DNA from: Rhodopseudomonas_A palustris_F | GTDB lineage: Bacteria; Pseudomonadota; Alphaproteobacteria; Rhizobiales; Xanthobacteraceae | Assembly: GCF_000013745.1 (NCBI RefSeq) | Contig: NC_007925.1 | Location: 2,046,001 to 2,110,000, forward strand | Length of the DNA: 64,000 nucleotides | Direction: 5' to 3' | In this document: one piece after another, positions 17,745 through 26,041 of the stretch | How the letters are laid out: each line of letters begins with the position of its first letter | Numbering within the stretch: the first letter of the stretch is position 1 | Position numbers and translations under genes: made by a program | The notes under the pieces: generated by a model | The model's input: only the letters and a program-made list of their open reading frames with translations | The model's database searches: none | What the model was told of the DNA's origin: nothing

Positions 17745-18863
17745 TCATTCGCCGCCATCCCGGCGCCGGCGCGGCGCCATACGGTCGATCGCGGCGCGCA
17801 GCAAGGCCAACGATCGGTATAGCCCGTGCACCGCCTTGCTGACCGGCAGCACCGCAAAGCAGCCGATCACCAGGCCGAGATGCAGGCTCAGCGTAAGCCC
17901 CATCGCCGCGGTGTCGCGCAGCGCCAGCACGGCGAGGCCGCTCGCCGCCAGCACAGCCAGCAGCAGCAGAAACACCACATTGAGCCGGACCTCGGCAGCG
18001 GCGGACGGGGCGCGGTCGGCGCGGCGTTCCAATCGTAAGAGACCGCCGATGCCGATCAGCATCATCACGCCGCCGATGCCGCCGGCCAACACCGGCAGGC
18101 TGCTCAGCGGGTAGGGGGCCGCGATCGCAAAGACGTGGTGATAGAGTGCCGCGATCAGCGTCGAGGCCACGCTGGCCGCAAAACCCGCCACCATGATGTG
18201 GTGCGACCAACGGCGCTGCTGCGAGAAGTGTTCGTTCACGTCGTTGCAGCCGGGACCGCCGCCGCCGAGATTGCGCAGCGTGACGATGTCGCGCAGCGCC
18301 GGATATATTGCGCGCATGATTGTCTTCGCGGAGGCGCGCGGCGCAATCGCCCGCCAATAGGTGGCGGCGCTGATGCCGATGGCGACCATCGCCCACAGCA
18401 GCGCGGCGGCCGCGGCGCCGGCCATGATCGGCCACGGCACCACGCGGTAGAAGGCGCCTTCGCCGCGGTGCGCGGCAAACAACACCTCGGCCGGCACCAA
18501 CAGCCACGTCGCCAGCACCGTCAGCGCGGTGAGGCCGCCGACGATGCCGGCGACCACGGTGGCGTTATAAGCAAAGCCGGTGCGCAGCCAGCGCGGCCAG
18601 GCGTAGTCGGCATAGGAGCGCTGCCGCAACTCGGCGAGTGCGTTCGGCAGGTTCACCGCGAACGGATGCGGCGGCGCGTATTGGCAGGCATACCAGCAGC
18701 CGCGGCAGTTGTGGCAAAGGTTGGCGAGATAGTCCAAGTCGTTCGGCGCAAAATCGTGTTTGCCGGCGATCGCCGGAAACACCGCGCACAGTCCGTCGCA
18801 ATACATGCAGGCGGTGCAGATCCGCAGCACGCGGTCGGCTTCGGCGGTGAGTTCATCGGCCAT
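17745..18863 (-). CDS. TcuB/CitB-type membrane Fe-S and haem protein, C-terminal half of a CobZ-like system
   Basis: A 372-residue protein with two Cys clusters near the N terminus (CTACMYCDGLC and CHNCRGCWYAC) that can hold two [4Fe-4S] centres. About six membrane segments with several His residues follow, as expected for a quinone-reactive b-haem protein. This matches TcuB (tricarballylate oxidation) and the C-terminal half of Rhodobacter CobZ. The start at 18863 overlaps the partner flavoprotein by 11 nt. Its position beside the cob genes, with no cobG, makes precorrin-3B synthesis the more likely role, re-oxidising the flavoprotein. Confidence 0.85.
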   Translation of the reverse strand: MADELTAEADRVLRICTACMYCDGLCAVFPAIAGKHDFAPNDLDYLANLCHNCRGCWYACQYAPPHPFAVNLPNALAELRQRSYADYAWPRWLRTGFAYNATVVAGIVGGLTALTVLATWLLVPAEVLFAAHRGEGAFYRVVPWPIMAGAAAAALLWAMVAIGISAATYWRAIAPRASAKTIMRAIYPALRDIVTLRNLGGGGPGCNDVNEHFSQQRRWSHHIMVAGFAASVASTLIAALYHHVFAIAAPYPLSSLPVLAGGIGGVMMLIGIGGLLRLERRADRAPSAAAEVRLNVVFLLLLAVLAASGLAVLALRDTAAMGLTLSLHLGLVIGCFAVLPVSKAVHGLYRSLALLRAAIDRMAPRRRRDGGE

Positions 18864-20226
18864 GGCGCGCAGCCTCCTCGCCTGCGAGGCGCCCGAACAC
18901 CGCCGACAACGTGACGCCGAGCCCGGCCAGATAGCCGCGGCCGAGCACATTCGCCGCCATGATCATGCCGGCGGCAAAGATATTGTCGAGCCGGTCGCCG
19001 TCTTTGGTCTGCACCCGCATCCGCTCGTCCACCGCGACGCCGAAATGCGTGAAGGTCAGCCCCGGCCGCATCGGGTAGGCGGCGAACGGCGGCTCCGTGA
19101 GCGGCTTTGCGCCGTGGCTTTTCGGCGGCACCAAAGCCTCGGTGGCGCCGGTGCTGCGGACGGCGGCGTTGAATGCACCGAGCGTCGCGCTCAGCGCCGC
19201 CGCATCGAGTTCGAGTTTGCCGGCAAGCTCGTTGAGGCTGTCCGCCTCGATTGGCGGCAGTGCGGTCGGCAATGCCCGGGCCCGGCCGGCGGCGTCCATG
19301 ATCAGATAGGCGATTTGCCCGTCGCATTGCGCGATCCGCGCCCCCCAGCGGGCGTAATGCGTCTTGCGGGCGTCTTCGCCTTCGTCATGGAATCGCTGCG
19401 CGTTGCGATCGACCACGATGCCGTAGGGGATCGCGGTGATTCGGGTGACGATGCCGCCGTCGACCGCGGGCCCACGGGCATCGACCGCGACGATGTGGGC
19501 TTGCGCCGGATCGCCGACCGGCTTGGCGCCGGCCTCGAGCAGCAGGCGCAGCACGCGTCCGGTGACATAGGGCGTGCCGCGGATCACCAACCCGTCGGCG
19601 ACGTCGCCAAAACTCTCGCGCAACCAGGCGCGGTCGGCCTGATGGCCGCCGCAAGCTAGCACCACGCTCTTTGCGGCGACCGTTTCGGCAATGCCGGCGC
19701 GCGCGATCACCGCCTTGCTGCAATGTTCATCGTCGAGATGCAGCGCCACCACCTCGCTGTCATAGCCGATCTCGACGCCGACCGCGGCCGCGGTGGCATA
19801 GAGCGCGTTGACCATCGCCTTGCCGCCGCCGAGAAAGAACGCGGTGCGCTTGGAATGCGGCATCACCCCGCTGCGCGGATCCTGCAGCGCGACGCCGTTC
19901 TCTTGCAGCCAGGGCGCGATGCTCGCCGAGCCGCGAATCAACAGCCGCGCCAAAACCTCGTCGGTGGCCCCCGCGGTGACGCGGCGAAGATCGCCGAGGA
20001 ACGCCGCCTCGCCGTAGCTGTCCGGCACGTACCAATGCGCTTCGTCATGCATCAGGCGAAAGTTGCGCGCGTGGCGGCTGTTGCCGCCGCGCAAGCTCGA
20101 AGGCGCCTGCTCGACCAGCCGCACCTTTGCGCCGAGGCGTCGCGCCGCGATCGCCGCGCACAGCGCCGCGCTGCCGCCGCCGACCACCAAGACATCGATC
20201 GTCGTCGCGGGGGATGCGCCGGTCAT
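18853..20226 (-). CDS. FAD-dependent dehydrogenase, TcuA-like / N-terminal half of CobZ (likely precorrin-3B synthase)
   Basis: A 457-residue flavoprotein of the fumarate-reductase/succinate-dehydrogenase FAD family. The FAD-binding motif VLVVGGGSAALCAAIAARR opens the protein and a second FAD motif lies near the C terminus (IFAAGMIMAANVLGRGYLAG). TcuA enzymes oxidise tricarballylate to cis-aconitate, and the homologous CobZ of Rhodobacter capsulatus replaces CobG in making precorrin-3B. Here there is no TcuC transporter or TcuR regulator, but a full cob cluster lacking cobG, which favours the CobZ role. It is transcribed just ahead of the riboswitch and overlaps its partner by 11 nt. Confidence 0.85.
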   Translation of the reverse strand: MTGASPATTIDVLVVGGGSAALCAAIAARRLGAKVRLVEQAPSSLRGGNSRHARNFRLMHDEAHWYVPDSYGEAAFLGDLRRVTAGATDEVLARLLIRGSASIAPWLQENGVALQDPRSGVMPHSKRTAFFLGGGKAMVNALYATAAAVGVEIGYDSEVVALHLDDEHCSKAVIARAGIAETVAAKSVVLACGGHQADRAWLRESFGDVADGLVIRGTPYVTGRVLRLLLEAGAKPVGDPAQAHIVAVDARGPAVDGGIVTRITAIPYGIVVDRNAQRFHDEGEDARKTHYARWGARIAQCDGQIAYLIMDAAGRARALPTALPPIEADSLNELAGKLELDAAALSATLGAFNAAVRSTGATEALVPPKSHGAKPLTEPPFAAYPMRPGLTFTHFGVAVDERMRVQTKDGDRLDNIFAAGMIMAANVLGRGYLAGLGVTLSAVFGRLAGEEAARHGR

Positions 20227-20423
20227 GATCGCACTTTATCGATCATGTCAGCACCGCGGTCCAAGGGCACTCGGGGGACGATCGCCGCACTCATAGGAAC
20301 GCCGGCCTCGCCTTGTCAACCGTGCAGCGGCGCGCCGTGCTTGCGTGCGGCGAGCGGTCATGCTTTTTTGCCGGCGTCTTCGGTGCCTCGCAACGGTCCT
20401 GCAATCCACATTGAGACGGCACC

Positions 20424-21212
20424 ATGGTGAATGACAATCCGGCCTCTAAATCAGCGCAACTCGGCGAATGGTTGGTCGATCTGCGCGTCGCGATGGCGCT
20501 GTTGACGCGGGTGCCGATGCCGCATCCGGAAGGCGCGGTGCCGCCGGATATCGCGCGCGCGCAACGCGTGTTCCCGATCGTCGGTGCGCTGATCGGCGGC
20601 GTGGTCGGGCTGATCGACGTGGCGTTGATGGGCATGGGCGTTCCGGCGCTCGCCGCAGCCGCGTTGGCGCTTGGCGCCAGCGCCGCGTTGACCGGCGCGC
20701 TGCACGAGGACGGGCTCGCCGACGTCGGCGACGGCTTCGGCGGCGGGCGCGACCGCGCAGCCAAACTGCTGATCATGCGCGACAGCCGACTCGGCACCTA
20801 TGGCACGCTGGTGCTGCTGGTGGGATTCGCGACGCGGCTGTCGGCGCTGGCAAGTCTGCCCGCGGCGATGGCGATTCCGGCGCTGATCGTCGCCCACGCG
20901 CTCGGCCGCGCGGCGATTCCGGTGTTGGCGGCGAACATGCCGTTCGCCCGCGCCGACGGCTTGGGCAAGACCGCGGGCCGCCCGGCCGCGGCAGGCGCGC
21001 TCACCGCCGTGGTGCTCGCAGTGATAGTGGCGCTGCTGTGTCTGCCGCTGAAGGCCGCGATTCTGGCGCTGCTGCTGACTGCGGCCGGTGCTGCCGCGGT
21101 CGCCCTCCTGGCATGGCGGCAGATCGGCGGCGTCACCGGCGACGTGTTCGGCGCCGCCGAGCAGGTCGCCGAAACCGCGGTGCTGGTGATGCTCGCCGCG
21201 CGATTCGGGTGA
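20424..21212 (+). CDS. cobV: Cobalamin (5'-phosphate) synthase CobV/CobS
   Basis: A 262-residue polytopic membrane enzyme that joins adenosylcobinamide-GDP to alpha-ribazole (phosphate). The acidic signature HEDGLADVGDGFGGG (about residue 93) and MRDSRLGTYGTL are diagnostic. Five or more hydrophobic helices are visible. It is divergent from the CobZ-like pair with about 200 nt between; I saw no second B12 box there. The next gene, cobC, starts 7 nt after its stop. Confidence 0.95.
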   Translation: MVNDNPASKSAQLGEWLVDLRVAMALLTRVPMPHPEGAVPPDIARAQRVFPIVGALIGGVVGLIDVALMGMGVPALAAAALALGASAALTGALHEDGLADVGDGFGGGRDRAAKLLIMRDSRLGTYGTLVLLVGFATRLSALASLPAAMAIPALIVAHALGRAAIPVLAANMPFARADGLGKTAGRPAAAGALTAVVLAVIVALLCLPLKAAILALLLTAAGAAAVALLAWRQIGGVTGDVFGAAEQVAETAVLVMLAARFG

Positions 21213-21219
21213 GGGCGGG

Positions 21220-21780
21220 ATGACAGAGACGCGGCTGTGGCTGGTGCGGCACGCGCCGGTGGCGGGACCCCGGGGCGTCATTCACGATGCCGATGCGCCC
21301 GCCGACATCGGCGATGCCGCAGCGTTCGCCGCGCTGCGCGCGAGACTGCCGGCGGACGCCGCCTGCTTTGCCAGCTCCAGCCGCCGCACGATGGAGACTG
21401 CGGCGGCGCTGGCGCTGCAGCCGATCGCCGAGCCAAAATTTCGCGAGCAGCATTTCGGCGCCTGGACCGGCCGCCGGCACGAGGAGCTCGCCCGTGAACT
21501 CGGCGACGCTTACACCGCGTTCTGGCGGGCGCCGGCCGACAACCGGCCGCCCGGCGGCGAAAGCTTCGCCGATCAGATTCTTCGCGTGCGCGACGGTTTC
21601 GATCGTTTGCCCGCCGGCGACGTGGTGCTGGTGGTGCATTCCGGCACGGTGCGCGCCGCCTTGGCGATTGCGCTCGAGATCGCGCCGGAGCCAGCGCTGC
21701 GCTTCGTGATCGATCCGTTGTCGCTGACCAGGATCGATCGGCTCGATGCCGGCTGGCGCGTGGTCTACGTCAATCGATGA
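21220..21780 (+). CDS. cobC: Alpha-ribazole phosphatase / histidine phosphatase CobC-like
   Basis: A 186-residue histidine-phosphatase with the phospho-acceptor motif LWLVRHAPV (RHG-type, here RHA) and a second catalytic His in VLVVHSGTVRAAL. In cobalamin assembly this family removes the 5' phosphate from alpha-ribazole phosphate or cobalamin phosphate. Its place between cobV and cobF supports that role. The usual RHG is RHA, a variant seen in the wider family. Symbol usage differs: CobC in Pseudomonas denitrificans is a different protein. Confidence 0.85.
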   Translation: MTETRLWLVRHAPVAGPRGVIHDADAPADIGDAAAFAALRARLPADAACFASSSRRTMETAAALALQPIAEPKFREQHFGAWTGRRHEELARELGDAYTAFWRAPADNRPPGGESFADQILRVRDGFDRLPAGDVVLVVHSGTVRAALAIALEIAPEPALRFVIDPLSLTRIDRLDAGWRVVYVNR

Positions 21781-21796
21781 GCGGTGTGGGGGACGG

Positions 21797-22555
21797 ATGC
21801 GTACAATTCTGGTGATCGGCATCGGCGCCGGCGATCCCGACTATCTGACGCTGCAGGCGATCAAGGCGCTGAATCGCGTCGACGTGTTCTTCGTGCCCGA
21901 CAAGGGCGCCGAGAAGGCGGCGCTGAAACACCTGCGCACCACGATCTGCGAGCGCTTCGTCGAGCGCCAGGAGCTTCGCATGGTGGCGATCGAGGTGCCG
22001 CAGCGGGCATCGTCGGGCTGCTATCAGCACAATGTCGATCATTGGCACGCCGAGCTCGCCGATCGGTACGGCCATCAATTCGAGCAGCATCTCGCCGAAG
22101 GCGAAGTCGGCGGATTGTTGGTGTGGGGCGATCCGGCGCTGTACGACAGCACGCTGCGGATCATCGAACGGCTGCGCGCCAAGGGGCTGGCGCTCGACTA
22201 CGAGGTGATCCCCGGCATCAGCAGCGTGCAGGTGCTGGCGGCCAAGCATCGCATCACGCTGAACCAGATCGGCGAGCCGGTGCTGCTGACCACCGGGCGC
22301 AAGCTTGCCAAAGGCTTTCCCAGCGACGCCGGCAGCGTCGTGGTGATGCTGGACGGCACCCAGACGTTTGCCCAACTCAGCGATCCTCACCTGGAGATCT
22401 TCTGGGGCGCCTATCTCGGCACGCCGGACGAGATTTTGATCGCGGGTCACCTCGCCGCGGTGAAGGACGAGATCGTAACGGTTCGCCAAGAGGCCCGCGA
22501 ACGCCACGGCTGGATCATGGATATCTACCTGCTGCGACGGTGCGATCCGAGGTGA
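21797..22555 (+). CDS. cobF: Precorrin-6A synthase (deacetylating) CobF
   Basis: A 252-residue tetrapyrrole methylase that methylates C1 of precorrin-5 and releases acetate. MRTILVIGIGAGDPDYLTLQ, VWGDPALYDSTLRII, and YEVIPGISSVQVLAA are typical. CobF is specific to the aerobic pathway, so its presence agrees with cobN and the oxygen-dependent CobZ-like system. It starts 16 nt after cobC; the longer frame from 21746 lies in cobC and is rejected. Confidence 0.95.
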   Translation: MRTILVIGIGAGDPDYLTLQAIKALNRVDVFFVPDKGAEKAALKHLRTTICERFVERQELRMVAIEVPQRASSGCYQHNVDHWHAELADRYGHQFEQHLAEGEVGGLLVWGDPALYDSTLRIIERLRAKGLALDYEVIPGISSVQVLAAKHRITLNQIGEPVLLTTGRKLAKGFPSDAGSVVVMLDGTQTFAQLSDPHLEIFWGAYLGTPDEILIAGHLAAVKDEIVTVRQEARERHGWIMDIYLLRRCDPR

Positions 22556-22679
22556 TACGTGCGGCGACGAATGCCGCTTGGTCGAATGCCTGTGAGCGCG
22601 AGCCGTTCGGAACCAAATCGCCCACCTGACGTTCGCCGTCCGACATCACGTCCGGGCGACGACACAGGAATCGATTGCC

Positions 22680-23417
22680 ATGAGCCGCGTCACCTACCCG
22701 CCATTGAACGTGCCGAAGCCGGTCGCCGATAGCCTTTGGATCGTCGACAGCGGGCCGATGCGGCCGATGGGCCTCTCCATCCCGGTCCGCATGACCATCG
22801 TCCGCCTGGCCAATGGCGACGTCTGGCTGCATTCGCCGACGCCATGGTCTTCCGAACTCGCGCGCGCGATCCAGCAGATCGGGCCGATCCGCCATCTGGT
22901 GGCGCCGAACATCGCGCATTGGACGTTTGTGAAGGAGTGGCAGGACCGCTTCCCGGCGGCGGTCACCTGGGCGGCGCCGGGGCTGCGGCGGCGCGGTGCG
23001 GTGAAGACGTCGGGTCTGCGCATCGACCATGATCTTGGCGCACAGCCGCCCGCGGACTGGAGCGAGGATCTCGATCAGCGATTGCTGACCGGCGGCTTTG
23101 GGCTCACGGAAGTGGTGTTTCTGCACAAGCCGAGCAACACGCTGATCGCGGTCGATCTGGTGCAGAACTTCGAAGCAGAGAAAATATCGCCGGCGCTGCG
23201 GCCGCTGGCCCGGCTCGGTGGCGTGGTGGCGCCGGACGGCGAGGCGCCGCCGCATTATCGCTTTGCGGTGAATCGCAAACGCAGCGAAGCCCAGCGGATC
23301 GCCCGCGAACTGGTGGATCAGTTCCGTCCCGAACGGGTGATCTTCGAGCACGGGCAATGGTTCGAGCGCGACGGAACCGAACAATTGCGCACCTCGCTAC
23401 GCTGGTTGTTGACCTGA
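22680..23417 (+). CDS. DUF4336 protein (metallo-beta-lactamase-like fold)
   Basis: A 245-residue soluble protein matching DUF4336: DSLWIVDSGPMRPMGLSIPV at the start, LVAPNIAHWTFVKEW, HKPSNTLIAVDLVQNF, and a C-terminal VIFEHGQWFERDG. The family looks like a metallo-beta-lactamase relative in which the HxHxDH metal site is mostly missing. Function is unknown. The start follows an aggaatc ribosome site. It lies 124 nt after cobF on the same strand, but nothing else ties it to cobalamin. The 124-nt gap shows nothing recognisable. Confidence 0.78.
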   Translation: MSRVTYPPLNVPKPVADSLWIVDSGPMRPMGLSIPVRMTIVRLANGDVWLHSPTPWSSELARAIQQIGPIRHLVAPNIAHWTFVKEWQDRFPAAVTWAAPGLRRRGAVKTSGLRIDHDLGAQPPADWSEDLDQRLLTGGFGLTEVVFLHKPSNTLIAVDLVQNFEAEKISPALRPLARLGGVVAPDGEAPPHYRFAVNRKRSEAQRIARELVDQFRPERVIFEHGQWFERDGTEQLRTSLRWLLT

Positions 23418-23484
23418 CGCATGGTGCCGCGACGGCCCAGCGGCCACGCTTGGAACATGTCCACGCTGCGCGCGTTCGTCCGCC

Positions 23485-23607
23485 ATGGCAGAAGATGATA
23501 TCGACAGCAAGCGAACCGGCAATGAGCCCGCGCCTTTGCTCCTGGTCGCGATCGCGGTGGTGCCGTTGCTCGCGGTCGCGGGCTGGGCTTTCGGTCTGTT
23601 CGGGTAG
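23485..23607 (+). CDS. Possible 40-residue single-pass membrane protein
   Basis: A short frame beginning MAEDDIDSKRTGNEPAPL, followed by a hydrophobic segment of about 20 residues (LLLVAIAVVPLLAVAGW) and the end AFGLFG. The charged head plus one helix is typical of small membrane proteins. No strong ribosome site is visible, and there is no homology I can name. The call rests on composition only. Confidence 0.35.
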   Translation: MAEDDIDSKRTGNEPAPLLLVAIAVVPLLAVAGWAFGLFG

Positions 23608-23649
23608 TCCAGTTCGTCGCGTGGCCTGTAAGCGCGCTTCCGATCGCCG

Positions 23650-24390
23650 TCACCGCGGCGTGATCAGTTGCCGCAGCCGCAGCGCGTCGCTCGGCGCAGC
23701 ACTCTTCTGGTCGTTATCGAAGTACACATAGGCGTCGTAGCCCCGCCGTTTCCACGCGCCGATCCGTGCCGACCATTGCTGCAGGGTTGCGGCCGGATAG
23801 CGGCCCTTGTAGCGGCCGCCCGGTCCGTGACCTCTCACATAGACAAAATCCGCCGTGCGCTTCCAAGGCGCCGGTGCGTCGTGGTGATCGGACAGACACA
23901 GCGCCACATTGGCCTCGCGCAACAACCGCAGCACGGCGGGCGTGTACCAGCTCGGATGCCGGAACTCGAAGCTGTAGCGGCGCCGCTTCGACAGCATGCG
24001 CAGGAAGTCGGCCAACCGATCCGGATCTGCGGCAAATTGCGGCGGCAGTTGAAACAGGATCGGCCCGGCCTTGGCGCCGAGCAGCGCCAGCCGATCCTCC
24101 ATCAGCTCCAGACTGTTCGCCGAAGCCGCCGACAGCCGCTTCCAATGCGTGATGAACTTCGAGGCCTTCCAGGCGAATACGAAGTCGTTGCCGGTCAGGT
24201 TGTGCCAAGCCTGCACCGCCTCGCGGGTCGGCGTGCGATAGAACACGCCGTTGAGTTCGGCGGTCGAGAACTGGCTGGCGTAATACTGCAGCTGGTGGGC
24301 GATCGGCAGTCGCTCGGGAAAGAACGGGCCGCGCCAGGACGCGTAGTGCCACCCCGAGGTGCCGATCAAAATCCGCGCCATCCTCTCCAT
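23650..24390 (-). CDS. DUF72 (YecE-like) protein
   Basis: About 246 residues matching the DUF72 TIM-barrel family: ILIGTSGWHYASWRGPFFP at the start, FSTAELNGVFYRTP, FAWKASKFITHWKRL, GPILFQLPPQF, and a C-terminal YDAYVYFDNDQKSAAP. The biochemical role of the family is not established. The start is placed at 24390 (MERMARILIG) behind gggagacg; 24381 is also possible. The frame is open further back to 24483, but those residues do not fit the family. No operon partner is evident. Confidence 0.85.
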   Translation of the reverse strand: MERMARILIGTSGWHYASWRGPFFPERLPIAHQLQYYASQFSTAELNGVFYRTPTREAVQAWHNLTGNDFVFAWKASKFITHWKRLSAASANSLELMEDRLALLGAKAGPILFQLPPQFAADPDRLADFLRMLSKRRRYSFEFRHPSWYTPAVLRLLREANVALCLSDHHDAPAPWKRTADFVYVRGHGPGGRYKGRYPAATLQQWSARIGAWKRRGYDAYVYFDNDQKSAAPSDALRLRQLITPR

Positions 24391-24517
24391 CGTCTCCCGG
24401 CATTCACGTTTACACACAAGTGCCGCAACGGAGCGCTTGTTCCGAGGCGCTTCGCAAGCCGCCTGCAGGAACGGGCCGCGCATGAGCTGGTTGTGGGGTT
24501 AACCAAGGGAGCTTGCC

Positions 24518-24689
24518 ATGATCCAAGATCGTCGAGTTGCCGTCGTCACCGGGGCCTCCACCGGCATCGGATATGAGCTTGCGAAGTGCTGTGGCAAAGC
24601 AGGATACGACCTGCTGATCGCCGCGGACGAAAGCGTTACGCAACATGTTTGCGGACAACGTCAACCCATCGGCCGCAGGCGAGCGTTGA
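24518..24689 (+). pseudogene. Remnant of a short-chain dehydrogenase with an internal deletion
   Basis: The first 40 codons read as an SDR N terminus with the NAD(P)-binding TGASTGIGYELAK motif and GYDLLIAADES. In the adjacent frame the sequence continues at once as ALRNMFADNVNPSAAGER and stops, which resembles the C-terminal part of similar SDR proteins. The middle of about 150-200 residues, including the YxxxK site, is missing. A deletion with frameshift explains this best. A good ribosome site (gggagctt) is still present upstream. Confidence 0.55.
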
Positions 24690-24752
24690 ACGTCAGGGAA
24701 CAAGTCGGCGCGCTCCGGGTTCCTCAGCACGGCAACTGGCATTGGAGCATCG

Positions 24753-25229
24753 ATGGCGATCGACGATTTTAAGGGCACCACTCCGGTCTTCCTCCCGGAG
24801 GACTTCTTCAACGGCCGTCTGGAAGGCTGGGGCGTGATCGAAAGCCTGATCGGCGGCCTGCAAAAGCGCGCCACGATCATTGCCGAAGGACGATGGGACG
24901 ATCTGCAGCAGGCGGTGCATTTCACCGAAACCTATCGCTTCGACGATGGTCACGAGGACACCTTGCGCTGGACCATCCGCAAGCTGGGTGTCGGCAAGTA
25001 TTCCGGTTCGGAGACGCGGCTCGACGGCGAGGCCCAGGGCGAGCAGCAAGGCTGCGCGTTCAATTGGCGCTACACGCGCGAGACGCCGCAAAACGACGGC
25101 AGCACCACCAAGCTGAATTTCGACGACTGGTTCTATCGGATCGACGATCGCGCCTGCATCGTCCGCGGCAGCGCCGGGCGGGCTGGCGTTCCGTTCGGGA
25201 CGGCGCACGTCACCTATCGGAAGCTGTAG
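24753..25229 (+). CDS. DUF3833-like protein
   Basis: A 158-residue protein starting MAIDDFKGTTPVFLPEDFF, followed by NGRLEGWGVIESLIGG and FRFDDGHEDTLRW-like blocks, as in DUF3833 proteins. Unlike many members it has no lipobox or signal peptide, so it appears cytoplasmic from this start. Predicted mostly beta. Function unknown. No ribosome site is obvious; it follows the SDR remnant on the same strand. The 186 nt after it hold no gene I can support. Confidence 0.7.
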   Translation: MAIDDFKGTTPVFLPEDFFNGRLEGWGVIESLIGGLQKRATIIAEGRWDDLQQAVHFTETYRFDDGHEDTLRWTIRKLGVGKYSGSETRLDGEAQGEQQGCAFNWRYTRETPQNDGSTTKLNFDDWFYRIDDRACIVRGSAGRAGVPFGTAHVTYRKL

Positions 25230-25415
25230 AGCCGATACCGATCGACGCTCTGCTCAATTATCTCGCGCGGCCGGTCCGCGTACTTCAGCCGCTGGGAGGC
25301 GGCGACCCGGCCGGCGAACTGTTCGAACTCTGGCGACCGTGCGCGACGCCGATTGCGGGGAACGCTTAGCGCAATGCCACGTTGGTGAACGAATCTTTCT
25401 CAACAAGGACAGCAC

Positions 25416-25910
25416 ATGGCACAGGACGCACGTGAGATCTTCGTCGTCGGGCTGCGGAATGCCCACGCAATGGAAATCCAGGCCCGCGAAATGATGGAAC
25501 GCCAGTCGGAACGGCTCGGCGACTATCCGGAGGTGAAAGCGCGGGTGACGCAGCATCTGCGCGAAACCGAAGGTCAGATCAAGCGGCTCGACGAGTGTCT
25601 CGCCGCCTGCGGCGAAACGTCCTCCAGCTTGAAGGACGCGGCGCAGTCGTTCATGGGCAACATGGCGGCGATGGCGCACACCGTGATGCCCGACGAAATC
25701 CTGAAAAACACCTTCGCCAATAACGCCTTCGAGCACTTCGAGATCGCCGCTTACAAATCGCTGCTGTCGCTTGCCGATCTCACCGGCATGAGTTCGGCCA
25801 AGCCGTTGCTCGAAGCCTCGCTGAAGGAAGAGCAGTCGATGGCGGCCTGGATCGATCAAAATATCGACAGCGTGACCCGCTCCTACGTGCGGGTGGCGCA
25901 GGCCGCCTGA
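25416..25910 (+). CDS. DUF892 / YciE-YciF-type ferritin-like protein
   Basis: A 164-residue all-helical protein with a ferritin-like four-helix pattern: NAHAMEIQAREMMERQSERL, then VTQHLRETEGQIKRLDECL, and a late EEQSMAAWIDQNIDSV. Glu and His residues at helix positions typical of DUF892 are present. Relatives such as YciF are induced by stress; their chemistry is unclear. It starts behind aaggacagcac. A GC-rich hairpin with a short T-run follows and probably ends the transcript. Confidence 0.85.
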   Translation: MAQDAREIFVVGLRNAHAMEIQAREMMERQSERLGDYPEVKARVTQHLRETEGQIKRLDECLAACGETSSSLKDAAQSFMGNMAAMAHTVMPDEILKNTFANNAFEHFEIAAYKSLLSLADLTGMSSAKPLLEASLKEEQSMAAWIDQNIDSVTRSYVRVAQAA

Positions 25911-25940
25911 CCCGTCGTCGATAGTCGATGAGCGAGGGAG

Positions 25941-25966
25941 GAGGCGCGGCTTTGCTGCGCCTCTTT
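25941..25966 (+). terminator. Likely intrinsic terminator after the DUF892 gene
   Basis: GAGGCGC and GCGCCTC form a 7-bp stem around a 9-nt loop that can partly pair, followed by TTT. It lies about 30 nt past the DUF892 stop and ahead of the convergent TetR gene. The T-run is short, so efficiency is uncertain. Confidence 0.5.
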
Positions 25967-26041
25967 GCGCAACGCCCGATCTGCAAACATTAGGCCCGCG
26001 CCGTGCCACGCCAGCATGGCGCGGACGGCGTTCGGCCTGCG

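Noticed and set aside
17745..20226. Tricarballylate utilisation operon tcuAB
   Set aside because: No tcuC transporter or tcuR regulator; the genes sit in a cobalamin cluster that lacks cobG, so CobZ function is more likely.
20227..20423. Second cobalamin riboswitch before cobV
   Set aside because: No B12 box or aptamer core could be found on either strand.
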